Source: Solirubrobacterales bacterium 70-9 (GTDB lineage: Bacteria > Actinomycetota > Thermoleophilia > Solirubrobacterales > 70-9). From it: a DNA stretch of 9,631 nucleotides. The translations under genes and the position numbers were made by a program. Numbering within the stretch: position 1 is the first letter of the stretch; each line of letters opens with the position of its first letter. The DNA lies in the NCBI GenBank assembly GCA_001898095.1, contig MKSH01000150.1, positions 11,160 through 20,790 of the forward strand, given 5' to 3'. Below, one piece after another: positions 1-6,775 of this stretch. The notes under the pieces were generated by a model that saw nothing but the letters and a program-made list of their open reading frames with translations, did no database searches and was not told the origin of the DNA.

Positions 1-677
1 ACGAGGAGGAGGAGCGCCGGCTCGATCCCGAGTGGGAGGAGGACGGTTGGGACGAGGGCGCGGATCCGGAGCTCCCCCCGCGCCCCCGCGGTCGCCTGCT
101 GCGTCCGCTGCCGCTCTTCCTGATCGCGGTCGCGATCGCCGCTGCCGGGTTCCTCGGCGGCGTGCTGGCGCAGAAGGGGAGCGAAGGCTCCTCCGGCGGG
201 GCACTCCCGGGCGGCGGCAGCCTGCCGTCCTTCGCCGGCAAAGAAGGCGGGGGCTCGGAAGGGGCGACCGGGGAAGGTGCGCCCACGGCGGCCGGTGGCG
301 AAGGCACCACGGAAGGCGGCACGGGCGGAGCACTGCCGTCGTTCGGCGGCTCCGAAGCAGCGGCCAGCGGCACGGTGACCAGCGTCGAAGGCCACACGAT
401 CTACGTGAAGGAATCCGACGGCACCGTCGTCGCGGTGAAGATCGGCGACGGCGCGACCGTCACCCGGAACTCCGAAGTCGCCGCGAAGAAGATCCACCCC
501 GGTGACTCGGTCACCGTCGAAGGCTCGAAGAACGGCTCGACCGTGAAGGCGAGCTCGGTCGCGGCGACCGAATCGGGGGTCGAGACGACGAGCGGCTTCA
601 GCCCGCCGACCGGCACGACGTCGGGCGGCGGCGGCGGCGAAGAAGAAGCGGCGGTCGAATCCCTCTTCGAAGAATGA
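1..677 (+). CDS. Single-pass membrane protein with extracellular DUF5666-like domain (5' partial)
   Basis: The reading frame is open from the window edge (first full codon at position 3), so the true start lies upstream; a GTG at 162 is inside the membrane segment and is not the start. Visible order: an acidic cytosolic stretch (four Glu, then LDPEWEEDGWDEG), a basic RGRLLRP stop, one hydrophobic helix (PLFLIAVAIAAAGFLGGVLA, about nt 110-170), a long Gly/Ser/Glu-rich linker, and a small beta-rich domain at about nt 365-575 (SGTVTSVEGHTIYVKESDG ... VTVEGS) that resembles DUF5666, followed by an acidic tail ending FEE. The orientation inferred from the charges puts the domain outside the cell. 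The downstream lipoprotein is close enough to be co-transcribed. The function is unknown; a role as accessory part of an export or envelope system is only a guess. Glu codons switch from all GAG before the helix to almost all GAA after it. Confidence 0.8.
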   Translation, partial: EEEERRLDPEWEEDGWDEGADPELPPRPRGRLLRPLPLFLIAVAIAAAGFLGGVLAQKGSEGSSGGALPGGGSLPSFAGKEGGGSEGATGEGAPTAAGGEGTTEGGTGGALPSFGGSEAAASGTVTSVEGHTIYVKESDGTVVAVKIGDGATVTRNSEVAAKKIHPGDSVTVEGSKNGSTVKASSVAATESGVETTSGFSPPTGTTSGGGGGEEEAAVESLFEE

Positions 678-700
678 ACTCGAACGGAAAGGACAGAAAC

Positions 701-1387
701 ATGAAGCGAAAAGATGCGGGACGACGATTGCGCCCGAGCCTCCTGCTCGGCACCGCCCTGGCCCTGATCATCGGCGCGCTGGTGCTCGCCGGGTGCGGTG
801 GTTCGAGCGGAGGCGGATCCTCCGGCGAATCGTCCTCGACGACGGAAAATGGGGGATCGACCACGAGCTCGGAAAGCCCCGGCGGCGAAGCCGGGGAAGG
901 CCCCGGCGGCTTCGACATCTCTGAAGAAGCCCGCGCCTGCCTGAAGGAAAAGGGCGTCGAACTGCCCGAATTCAAAGGCGGCGGCGAAGGCGGCCCACCG
1001 ATGGGCGAAAACGGCGAACCGCCGGAAGGCTTCGAACCGCCGGAAGGCGGGGAACTCCCGGAAGGCGGCGAAGGCGGCCCGCCCCAGGGCGGCGGCTTCT
1101 CGGAAAACTCGAAGGCGTTCGAAGAATGCGGCGTCGAAATGCCCGAATTCAAAGCCGGGCCCGGCGGCGAAGGGGGCGGCCCGAACGTGAACTCGGCCGC
1201 CTTCCGCAAGCAGGTGAAGGAATACGTCGCCTGCGTGCGCGAAAACGGCTACGAACTCGCCGAACCGAACTTCTCCGGCGAAGGGCCGATCTTCGAAAAA
1301 TCGGAATCGGAAAGCGCCGCCTTCAAGAAGGCGAGCGAAGGGTGCCAGAGTCTGCTCGGCGGGCCACAGGGCTCGCAATCCGGCTGA
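701..1387 (+). CDS. Lipoprotein with repeated Cys/ENG-PEF modules
   Basis: The product is 228 aa. The N-terminus has a basic region (MKRKDAGRRLR), a hydrophobic stretch and a lipobox LAGC with the lipidated Cys at residue 32, so it should be anchored on the outer face of the membrane. The start at 701 is chosen because AAAGGA lies 7 bases upstream; an ATG at 674 that overlaps the previous stop would add nine hydrophilic residues and has no comparable site. The mature part contains related modules: ACLKEKGVELPEF (Cys 80), FEECGVEMPEF (Cys 143) and VACVRENGYELAEPNF (Cys 178), with a last Cys at 215. They are separated by Gly/Pro/Glu-rich spacers. Actinobacterial lipoproteins with 'C-[ML]-R-E-N/H-G-V' motifs are familiar, but I know of no established function for them. 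All 34 Glu codons of the mature part are GAA. The 3' end overlaps the convergent MarR gene by 65 bp. Confidence 0.85.
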   Translation: MKRKDAGRRLRPSLLLGTALALIIGALVLAGCGGSSGGGSSGESSSTTENGGSTTSSESPGGEAGEGPGGFDISEEARACLKEKGVELPEFKGGGEGGPPMGENGEPPEGFEPPEGGELPEGGEGGPPQGGGFSENSKAFEECGVEMPEFKAGPGGEGGGPNVNSAAFRKQVKEYVACVRENGYELAEPNFSGEGPIFEKSESESAAFKKASEGCQSLLGGPQGSQSG

Positions 1388-1790
1388 GCAGCGAGGACAG
1401 TTGGCGGCGCTGCGGCTCGGTCAGGTCCGCGGTCGCCGCCGACAACTCGTCGCCGACTTGCTCGGCCCCGCGGGCGGCCAGCGCCCGCCCCTCCTTCGTC
1501 AGCCTGACCCGGACGGCGCGTCCGTCGTCCGGGCCGGCGACCCGCTCCACCAGCCCCCGGTCCGCGGCTCGGTCGACCAGCCCGGTGACGCTCGACTTGT
1601 CGAGCTCCAGGTGGCCGGCGAGCACCTGGATCCCCGGTTCGCGGTCCCGCAGGATCCCCAGCAGGCGCATCTGCACGACCGAGAGATCGTGACGGGCGGC
1701 GACCCGCCGCACGATCCCCTGGACCAGGAAGGAGGTCTGGGCGAGCGAGTCCACGAGGCCGAGTTCGTCGGCGGGTTCGGGCGCGGGCAT
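1323..1790 (-). CDS. MarR-family transcriptional regulator
   Basis: The product is 155 aa, the usual MarR length. The winged-helix core is clear: LSVVQMRLLGILRDREPG, then the recognition region LAGHLELDKSSVTGLVDRAADRGLVERV (about residues 58-84) and the wing PDDGRAVRVRLTKEG. Flanking helices at both ends would form the dimer interface. It is divergent from the MDR oxidoreductase at 1873, with 82 bp between the start codons. That gap holds a strong dyad, so repression of its own gene and of the neighbour, relieved by a small phenolic or electrophilic ligand, is the likely arrangement (family knowledge plus inference). There is no strong ribosome binding site before the ATG at 1790. The C-terminus runs 65 bp into the convergent lipoprotein gene; the HTH part lies outside the overlap. 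Confidence 0.93.
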   Translation of the reverse strand: MPAPEPADELGLVDSLAQTSFLVQGIVRRVAARHDLSVVQMRLLGILRDREPGIQVLAGHLELDKSSVTGLVDRAADRGLVERVAGPDDGRAVRVRLTKEGRALAARGAEQVGDELSAATADLTEPQRRQLSSLLSRIASPVARRADSGTLRSPS

Positions 1791-1807
1791 GCGGCGAGTC
1801 TAGCGAG

Positions 1808-1851
1808 TTAGTTGGTGGCACAAACCAAATTTGGTTAGTATCACCAACTAA
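1808..1851. promoter_or_regulatory. Concentric dyad operator with divergent promoter region
   Basis: The perfect 14-bp palindrome AACCAAATTTGGTT (1823-1836) is flanked by a second perfect inverted repeat, TTAGTTGGTG (1808-1817) and CACCAACTAA (1842-1851). Both share the same centre at 1829.5. A plausible promoter for the rightward oxidoreductase lies inside: TTGGTG (1812-1817), an 18-bp spacer, and TAGTAT (1836-1841). AT-rich palindromes of this kind are typical MarR sites, and the MarR gene starts just to the left. Binding here would block both directions. The dyad is seen directly; the assignment to MarR is inference from position. Confidence 0.8.
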
Positions 1852-1872
1852 ATCCGAACAAAGAGGTGCCAG

Positions 1873-2826
1873 ATGAACGCCGCAGTCGTGAGGTCCTTCG
1901 ACCATCCGCCCCGCTACGAGGAGTTCGCCGACCCGGTCGCCCGCGATGAGGACGAGGTGGTCGCCGAGGTCCTCGCCGCCGGCCTCCACCCGCGCGTCCG
2001 CTCCGGTGCCGACGGCTCCCACTACACGAGCGAGGGGGAGCTGCCGATGGTCCCCGGCGTCGACGCGGTGGGGCGGACGCCGGAGGGCGGCCTCGCCTAC
2101 TTCGTCGCCGGCGACGGCGTCCCCGGGACGATGGCCGAGCGCGCGGTGATGGACCGGCGCCGCAGCGTGCCGTTGCCCGACGGGGTCGACGCGGTGGCGA
2201 TCGCCGCGGCGATGAACCCGGGGATGTCGGCCTGGATCGGACTGCGCCGACGGGCCGAGCTGCAGGCCGGCGAGTCGGTGCTGATCCTCGGCGCGACCGG
2301 CAACGCGGGCCGGATGGCGGTCCAGATCGCCAAGCACCTCGGGGCGGGGGAGGTGGTCGCCGCCGGCCGCAACCCGGAGGTCCTGGCGACGCTCCCGGCT
2401 CTCGGCGCCGGCCGCCTGGTGGAGCTCGCCGGCGCCGACTCGATCGACGCGCTCGGCGAGGCCGCCGCCGAGGTCGACGTCGTCATCGACTACCTCTGGG
2501 GCAAGCCCGCCGAGGCCGCGATCCCGGCGATCGTCCGCCGCCGCCAGGACCGCAGCCGCGCGCTCCGCTGGGTCCAGATCGGCTCGGTCGCCGGCCCCGA
2601 CATCGCCCTCCCCTCGGTGGCCCTCCGCGCCGCCAACCTGAAGGTGATGGGCAGCGGCCAGGGCTCGGTCAGCGTCCGCGGGATCGTCGAAGAGCTGCCC
2701 GCCCTCGCCCGCGAGATCGACGCCGGCACCTTCGCCGTCGATGCCGAGCCGGTCCCGCTGGCCGAGGTCGAGTCCGCCTGGACCACCCCGGTCGCCACCG
2801 GCCGGAGGCTCGTCTTCGTGCCCTGA
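1873..2826 (+). CDS. MDR-superfamily NAD(P)H-dependent quinone-oxidoreductase-like enzyme
   Basis: The product is 317 aa, normal for a medium-chain dehydrogenase/reductase. The N-terminal GroES-like part includes AAGLHPRVRSGADG and LPMVPGVDAVGR. The Rossmann nucleotide-binding motif is VLILGATGNAGRMAVQIAKHLGAGEVVAAGR (about residues 137-167), with the A-x-x-G-x-x-G-like turn. Late motifs are VIDYLWG and WVQIGS. The catalytic-zinc Cys/His set of alcohol dehydrogenases is not apparent, which favours a zinc-free quinone or enone reductase. The start ATG follows GAGGTG at 1863-1868. It is divergent from the MarR gene and downstream of the dyad operator, so it is probably the main target: a MarR-controlled reductase responding to quinone or electrophile stress (inference). 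The stop lies 3 bp from the stop of the convergent gene at 2830. Substrate cannot be told from sequence. Confidence 0.92.
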   Translation: MNAAVVRSFDHPPRYEEFADPVARDEDEVVAEVLAAGLHPRVRSGADGSHYTSEGELPMVPGVDAVGRTPEGGLAYFVAGDGVPGTMAERAVMDRRRSVPLPDGVDAVAIAAAMNPGMSAWIGLRRRAELQAGESVLILGATGNAGRMAVQIAKHLGAGEVVAAGRNPEVLATLPALGAGRLVELAGADSIDALGEAAAEVDVVIDYLWGKPAEAAIPAIVRRRQDRSRALRWVQIGSVAGPDIALPSVALRAANLKVMGSGQGSVSVRGIVEELPALAREIDAGTFAVDAEPVPLAEVESAWTTPVATGRRLVFVP

Positions 2827-2829
2827 GGC

Positions 2830-3744
2830 TCAGCGGCGGGCCGCGACGGCGCGGTCGGGGCGGCGGTTGCGCATCGCCCAGGCGGTCACTTCGAGCGTCG
2901 CCGCCCGCTCGCGCTCCCGCGCCACCGACACCCGGCCGCTCCCGCAGGCGGGGCTGAGGAGGCTGTGGGAGAAGTCGGCGTCGATCGCGGCGAGCGCCTC
3001 TTCGAGGCTCCCGACGACCTCCTCCCCCGGCCGCGGGCCCTCGACCCGGAGCGCTCCCCAGGCGATCCAGGCGCCGCGGTCGAGCAGGCCGCCGAGGACC
3101 GCCGCCGCCTCTTCGCCGATCGGCTCGAGGGCGAGGTCGAAGGAGAGGAGGTCGGGCCGCGCCCGCTCGACCACTGCCCACGGCACGTGGCAGCAGAGGT
3201 GGAGGCCCCAGGCGGCGGCGATGCCGCGGAGCGGCTCCCAGGCGGACTCGATCCCCTCGGTGCCGAAGACGCCGAGCGCCGGCTCGTCGACCACCAGCAC
3301 CGCGTCGAGGTCGAGCTCGGCGAGCCGGGCGACCTGGCCGGCGGCGTTGGCGGCGAGCCAGTCGGCGATCTCGACTGCCAGGTCGAGTGCGTCGGCGCGC
3401 GAGGAGCGGCCACCGCCCTCGCGCTCCAGCGCGCAGGCCAGCGTCGCCGGCCCGGTCACCTGCAGCTTCACCAGCTGCTGCTCGGGAGGATCGCGGCGCA
3501 GCTCGGCGAGCCAGGGGTCCCAGGCCCGCGGTCGCTCGTGATCGCGCCCTGGCGACCAGCCGCAGCGGCCGGGATCCGCGCCCAGCCACTCGCTGATCAT
3601 GTCCCCCTCGAGGCGCGGCAGCTGCGGGCAGAACGGCAGGTCGTAGGCGCCGACGGCGTGGGCCGCGGCGGCGGCCGGGTCGGTGAACGGGAGGCTGCCG
3701 ACGCCGGTGGTCGACCACGGCTCCAGCCGGTCGAGGGCACCCAT
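2830..3744 (-). CDS. Core MetE-like (cobalamin-independent methionine synthase C-domain) methyltransferase
   Basis: The product is 304 aa, about the size of the catalytic half of MetE alone. The opening TTGVGSLPFTDPAAAAAHA matches the barrel start of the MetE/UroD-like family. Further motifs are QVTGPATLA, LVVDEPALGVFG and SPACGSG. Putative zinc ligands align in order with MetE: His 182 and Cys 184 (HLC), an acidic residue near 203-207 (SFDLALE) and Cys 267. The ATG at 3744 overlaps the metE stop by one base (TGATG on the minus strand), which indicates translational coupling and one mRNA with metE under the same riboswitch. Stand-alone core MetE proteins in archaea can take methyl groups from cobalamin rather than folate. 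Whether this one does, or uses another thiol or methyl donor, is unknown. The frame stays open far upstream inside metE, but that part is not coding. Confidence 0.85.
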   Translation of the reverse strand: MGALDRLEPWSTTGVGSLPFTDPAAAAAHAVGAYDLPFCPQLPRLEGDMISEWLGADPGRCGWSPGRDHERPRAWDPWLAELRRDPPEQQLVKLQVTGPATLACALEREGGGRSSRADALDLAVEIADWLAANAAGQVARLAELDLDAVLVVDEPALGVFGTEGIESAWEPLRGIAAAWGLHLCCHVPWAVVERARPDLLSFDLALEPIGEEAAAVLGGLLDRGAWIAWGALRVEGPRPGEEVVGSLEEALAAIDADFSHSLLSPACGSGRVSVARERERAATLEVTAWAMRNRRPDRAVAARR

Positions 3745-6023
3745 CAGGCGACCCCGATCGCGGCCCGACGCCGATTCGCGGCGGCGACCATGTTCGCCAG
3801 TGCCGGCCGCACCTCCTCCCAGCGCCGCGTCTTCAGCCCGCAGTCGGGATTGACCCAGAGGCGCTCGCGCCCGATCCGCCGCTCGGCCAGCTCCAACAAC
3901 TCCTCGATCTCCCCGACCGAGGGCACCCGTGGCGAGTGGATGTCGTAGACGCCGGGGCCGATCTCGTTCGGGTACGAGACCCCGTCGACGAAGGCGTCGA
4001 GCACCTCCATGCCGGAGCGCGAGGCCTCGATCGAGAGCACGTCGGCGTCGAGACGGATGATGTGCTCGATCATCTCGTTGAACTCCGAGTAACACATGTG
4101 GGTGTGGATCTGGGTCTCGGCGCGGGCGGGCGCGGTGGCGAGGCGGAAGCAGTCGACCGCCCAGCGCACGTAGTCGTCCCGCGCTGCCGCCCGCAGCGGT
4201 AGCCCCTCGCGCAGCGCCGCCTCGTCGACCTGGACGATCGCCGCCCCGGCCGCCTCGAGGTCGAGCACCTCGTCCTGGATCGCCAGCGCGATCTGGGTGC
4301 AGGTCTCCGCCCGCGGCTGGTCGTCGCGGACGAAGGACCACTGCAGGATCGTCACCGGCCCGGTCAGCATTCCCTTCATCGGCTTCTCGGTGCGCGACTG
4401 CGCGTAGCGCCACCAGTCGACGGTCATCGCCGCCGGCCGCGAGACGTCGCCGAAGAGGATCGGCGGCTTCACGCAGCGGCTGCCGTAGGACTGGACCCAG
4501 CCGTTCGCCGAGAAGGCGAAGCCCGCCAGTTGCTGGCCGAAGTACTCGACCATGTCGTTGCGCTCCGGCTCGCCGTGGACGAGCACGTCGAGGCCGACCT
4601 CCTCCTGGAAGGCGACCACCTCGTCGACCTGGGAGCGGATGAAGTCCTCGTAGGCGGCGGGGTCGAGCCGGCCCTCGCGCAGGTCGCGCCGGGCGGCGCG
4701 GATCGCGTCGGTCTGCGGGTAGGAGCCGATCGTCGTCGTCGGCAGCTCCGGCAGGCCGAGCCGCTCCGCCTGCCGCGCGCGCCGCTCCGGGAAGGGCGCC
4801 GGGCGCTCGTAGTCCCCCGCCGCCAGTGCCCCGGCCCGCTCGCGCACGGCCGGGTCGTTGGTGTGGCTCGAGGTGCGCCGGGACGAGGTGATGGCACGGG
4901 CTGCGCTCAGCAGCACGTCGCGGTCGGCGTCCGGCGTCGCCGCCCGGCGCAGCACCTCGAGCTCGACCAGCTTCTCGACGCAGAAGGCCAGCCAGGGACG
5001 GACCTCCGGGTCGATCCCGTCCTCGCGCGCGGCCTCGTGCGGGACGTGCAGCAGCGAGCAGGAGGGGGCGATCGTCACCCGCTCCTCGCCCAGCGCGGCG
5101 ACCGCGGTATCGATCCGGTCGAGTGCCAGGTCGGCGTCGGCGGCCCAGACGTTGCGGCCGTCGATCACCCCGAGCGAGAGCCGGGTCGGCGCGTCGGCTA
5201 GTGCCGTCAGCGCCGGCGCCAGCTGGCCCGGGGCGCGGACGAGGTCGAGGTGGAGCTCGGCGGGCGCCAGCGCCGCGACCTGCCCCAGCACCTCCGGGTC
5301 GAGCCCGGCGAAGTAGGTGGCGAGGCAGAGGTCGAGGCCGTCGACCGCCTCGGCCAGCGCCGGCCACGCTTTGGCGAAGGCGGCCAGCTCGGCGGCGGTC
5401 CGGTCGAGGGCGAGGCAGGGCTCGTCGACCTGCACCTCGGTCGCGCCCGCGGCGGCGAGCTCGGCGAGCAGTTGGACGTAGACCGGGACGAGATCGTCGA
5501 GCGCGTCGAGCGGCCGGTCGAGCCCCTTCGAGAGCAGCAGGAAGCTGAGCGGTCCGAGGACGACGGGGCGCACCGCGATCCCCAACTCGGTCGCCTCGGC
5601 GAGCGGGCCGGTCCAGTGGTCGGCGCGCAGGTCGAATTCCATTCCCGGCTCCAGCTCCGGCACCAGGTAGTGGTAGTTGGTGTCGAACCACTTGGTCATC
5701 TCCAGCGGCCGGTGCTCGTCGCCGCCGCGGGCGAGGACGAAGTAGTCGGCGAGCGAGCGGCGGTCGAGCGCGCCGAAGCGCGAGGGGATCGCGCCCAGCG
5801 CCCAGGCGGTGTCGAGGACGTGGTCGTAGAGGCTGAAGTCCCCGCAGGGGATGACGTCGATCCCGGCCGCGGCGGCGCGCTTCCAGTTGGCGGCGCGGAG
5901 GGCGCGGGCGGTCTCCAGCAGCTCCGTCTCGCCGGTTCCGGCGGCCCAGTAGGCCTCGAGGGCGAACTTCAACTCACGGTCGGGGCCGATGCGGGGAAGG
6001 CCCAGCACAGCACTGCGTGGCAT
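3744..6023 (-). CDS. metE: 5-methyltetrahydropteroyltriglutamate-homocysteine methyltransferase (B12-independent methionine synthase)
   Basis: The enzyme transfers the methyl group of 5-methyltetrahydropteroyl-polyglutamate to homocysteine in the cytosol, the last step of methionine synthesis, without cobalamin. The product is 759 aa, close to the 753 aa of the E. coli enzyme, with both halves complete. The N-half has LGLPRIGPDRELKFALEAYW and FDTNYHYLVPE. The C-half has TTTIGSYPQT, HGEPERNDMVEYF, GMLTGPVTILQWSFVR and VDEAALREGLPLR. The zinc-binding set is present: His 642 and Cys 644 (HMCYSEFN), Glu 666 (SIEASRSGME) and Cys 728 (NPDCGLKTR). The ATG at 6023 follows AAGGAG (plus coordinates 6030-6035) with a 6-base gap. 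A cobalamin riboswitch lies in its leader, so it is expected to be shut off when AdoCbl is plentiful. A core MetE paralogue overlaps its stop. Confidence 0.97.
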   Translation of the reverse strand: MPRSAVLGLPRIGPDRELKFALEAYWAAGTGETELLETARALRAANWKRAAAAGIDVIPCGDFSLYDHVLDTAWALGAIPSRFGALDRRSLADYFVLARGGDEHRPLEMTKWFDTNYHYLVPELEPGMEFDLRADHWTGPLAEATELGIAVRPVVLGPLSFLLLSKGLDRPLDALDDLVPVYVQLLAELAAAGATEVQVDEPCLALDRTAAELAAFAKAWPALAEAVDGLDLCLATYFAGLDPEVLGQVAALAPAELHLDLVRAPGQLAPALTALADAPTRLSLGVIDGRNVWAADADLALDRIDTAVAALGEERVTIAPSCSLLHVPHEAAREDGIDPEVRPWLAFCVEKLVELEVLRRAATPDADRDVLLSAARAITSSRRTSSHTNDPAVRERAGALAAGDYERPAPFPERRARQAERLGLPELPTTTIGSYPQTDAIRAARRDLREGRLDPAAYEDFIRSQVDEVVAFQEEVGLDVLVHGEPERNDMVEYFGQQLAGFAFSANGWVQSYGSRCVKPPILFGDVSRPAAMTVDWWRYAQSRTEKPMKGMLTGPVTILQWSFVRDDQPRAETCTQIALAIQDEVLDLEAAGAAIVQVDEAALREGLPLRAAARDDYVRWAVDCFRLATAPARAETQIHTHMCYSEFNEMIEHIIRLDADVLSIEASRSGMEVLDAFVDGVSYPNEIGPGVYDIHSPRVPSVGEIEELLELAERRIGRERLWVNPDCGLKTRRWEEVRPALANMVAAANRRRAAIGVA

Positions 6024-6093
6024 CTGTGACTCCTTTTCCGGGCGGCCGGTTCGCGAGCCGCTGTTTTCGGTGCCGCGCGGCGTTCCGCGGGCA

Positions 6094-6250
6094 GAGTCGA
6101 CAGGTCTTCGGGCTCGGACACCTTCGCTTGAGGACGGCCTTCCCAGGCGTGTGCCCAGTGGTCGTCCTCGTCTCTCGTGTCCCTACCGCTGCGCGCCAGC
6201 CCCGGACTTTGACCGGATTCCCTGACCCGAAACTCGGGTGCGATCGACTC
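6094..6250 (-). promoter_or_regulatory. Cobalamin riboswitch controlling metE
   Basis: Read on the minus strand, the closing helix P1 is formed by GAGTCGA (plus 6244-6250) and TCGACTC (plus 6094-6100). Inside are a short hairpin ACCCGA-gtt-TCGGGT, the conserved core GGGAATCCGGTCAAAGTCC (plus 6204-6222), the segment GCGCAGCGGTA (plus 6184-6194, the CAGCGGT variant in place of CCACTGT), and the B12 box GAGCCCGAAGACCTGTCGA (plus 6097-6115). The aptamer ends about 70 bases before the metE start. The leader between them can form CGCGG-aacg-CCGCG and has no U-tract, so control of translation initiation seems more likely than termination. One departure from the consensus is GGTCAAAG where GGTGnAAn is usual. 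Cobalamin riboswitches before metE are well established. Confidence 0.93.
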
Positions 6251-6325
6251 CACCGGGAACCCTACTCCCTGCGCCCTGCGCCTGCGGGGGGAGACGTCAC
6301 ACCCCCGAGCCGCCCACCCCGGCGA

Positions 6326-6364
6326 GTTCGCACTTTCCCGTAGCCGGTACGGGTAACTGCGAAC
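6326..6364. repeat. Nested dyad upstream of the metE riboswitch
   Basis: Two inverted repeats share one centre at 6345: an outer pair GTTCGCA (6326-6332) and TGCGAAC (6358-6364), and an inner pair CCCGTA (6337-6342) and TACGGG (6348-6353) around GCCGG. Two further A-T pairs are possible between the arms. It lies about 75 bases upstream of the metE aptamer, where the metE promoter should be, so it may be an operator or an extra leader hairpin. No clear -10/-35 pair could be assigned. Confidence 0.6.
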
Positions 6365-6495
6365 GCACCGGGGGGAGCCTTGCCGGGTGCGGGGAGATGC
6401 GGGGTGCCGCCGGGAAGCGGGGGCTTCCTTGCGGGAGATGGCGGGAACGTCGCCTCGCGTCGCGCCTTCGGACGCATCCTCGGCCCGGCCCGGGG

Positions 6496-6542
6496 CTCCG
6501 GTCGTCGCTTGTACCGCCATGCGCGACAAGCGACGACCGGAG
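6496..6542. repeat. Perfect 17-bp hairpin
   Basis: CTCCGGTCGTCGCTTGT (6496-6512) and ACAAGCGACGACCGGAG (6526-6542) are perfect inverted repeats around a 13-base loop. No T-run follows on either strand. It is not related in sequence to the two repeat copies at 6680 and 9347. Candidate roles are an insulator or terminator between the divergent units, part of a small RNA, or a protein-binding palindrome; none can be preferred. Confidence 0.8.
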
Positions 6543-6613
6543 GGAGGGGACCTGCGACGGAGGCGACGTCTCTGCTGAAGGGACGTCAAGTTCCCGGCGT
6601 CTCCCTCATGGCC

Positions 6614-6644
6614 CCGGTGACGTTCCCGGCGACTTCGTCACCGG
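6614..6644. repeat. 9-bp hairpin in the divergent intergenic region
   Basis: CCGGTGACG (6614-6622) and CGTCACCGG (6636-6644) form a perfect inverted repeat around a 13-base loop. No gene or U-tract is associated with it. In DNA this GC-rich a stem of this length is only moderately surprising. Confidence 0.55.
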
Positions 6645-6679
6645 ACTCCACCCCGGCGCCCCCGGTCCCCCGGGGCTCG

Positions 6680-6775
6680 CCCGCACCCTCTCCACTCCCC
6701 TCAGACCCGGCCGTCTCGGAGGCGGCCTCAGCCTGCCCGGGTCGCCTCCGAGATGGCCGGGTCCCTTACCCGTCC
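6680..6775 (+). repeat. Dispersed palindromic repeat, copy A
   Basis: The hairpin arms are GACCCGGCC (6704-6712) plus TCTCGGAGGCG (6714-6724) against CGCCTCCGAGA (6743-6753) plus GGCCGGGTC (6755-6763), with one G-U wobble between. The loop contains CAGCCTGCCCGG. It is preceded by CCCGCACCCTC and followed by GTCCCTTACCCGTCC. The same order of elements, with similar sequence, occurs on the opposite strand at 9347-9442. The stems differ by paired changes. It lies just upstream of the probable promoter of the DUF4430 gene. Confidence 0.8.

Noticed and set aside
674..700. ATG at 674 overlapping the upstream stop as the lipoprotein start
   Set aside because: The nine extra residues are polar and precede the natural basic n-region; the ATG at 701 has AAAGGA at proper distance. 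The 674 start remains possible through coupling.
401..1378. Open minus-strand frames (401-1378 and 598-1209) opposite the membrane protein and lipoprotein
   Set aside because: They are Phe/Ala- or Pro/Ser-rich mirror images of the GAA/GGC-rich exported genes, without domains or start signals.
1249..2337. Minus-strand 362-codon frame over the MarR and oxidoreductase genes
   Set aside because: It spans the operator and both real genes in the wrong frame; low-complexity Arg/Gly/Pro content.
2965..3948. Plus-strand frames of more than 200 codons opposite core MetE and metE (for example 2965-3948, 5250-6029)
   Set aside because: Complementary-strand shadows of well-recognised genes, with no own family similarity.
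2830..5691. A 953-codon open frame on the minus strand covering the core MetE gene and most of metE
   Set aside because: Only 2830-3744 matches a known family. The part above 3744 is a shadow frame of metE with arginine/alanine/glycine-rich noise, typical of high-GC DNA.
6513..6525. Hairpin at 6496-6542 as a tRNA arm or intrinsic terminator
   Set aside because: No cloverleaf or acceptor sequence can be built around it, and no T-run follows on either strand.
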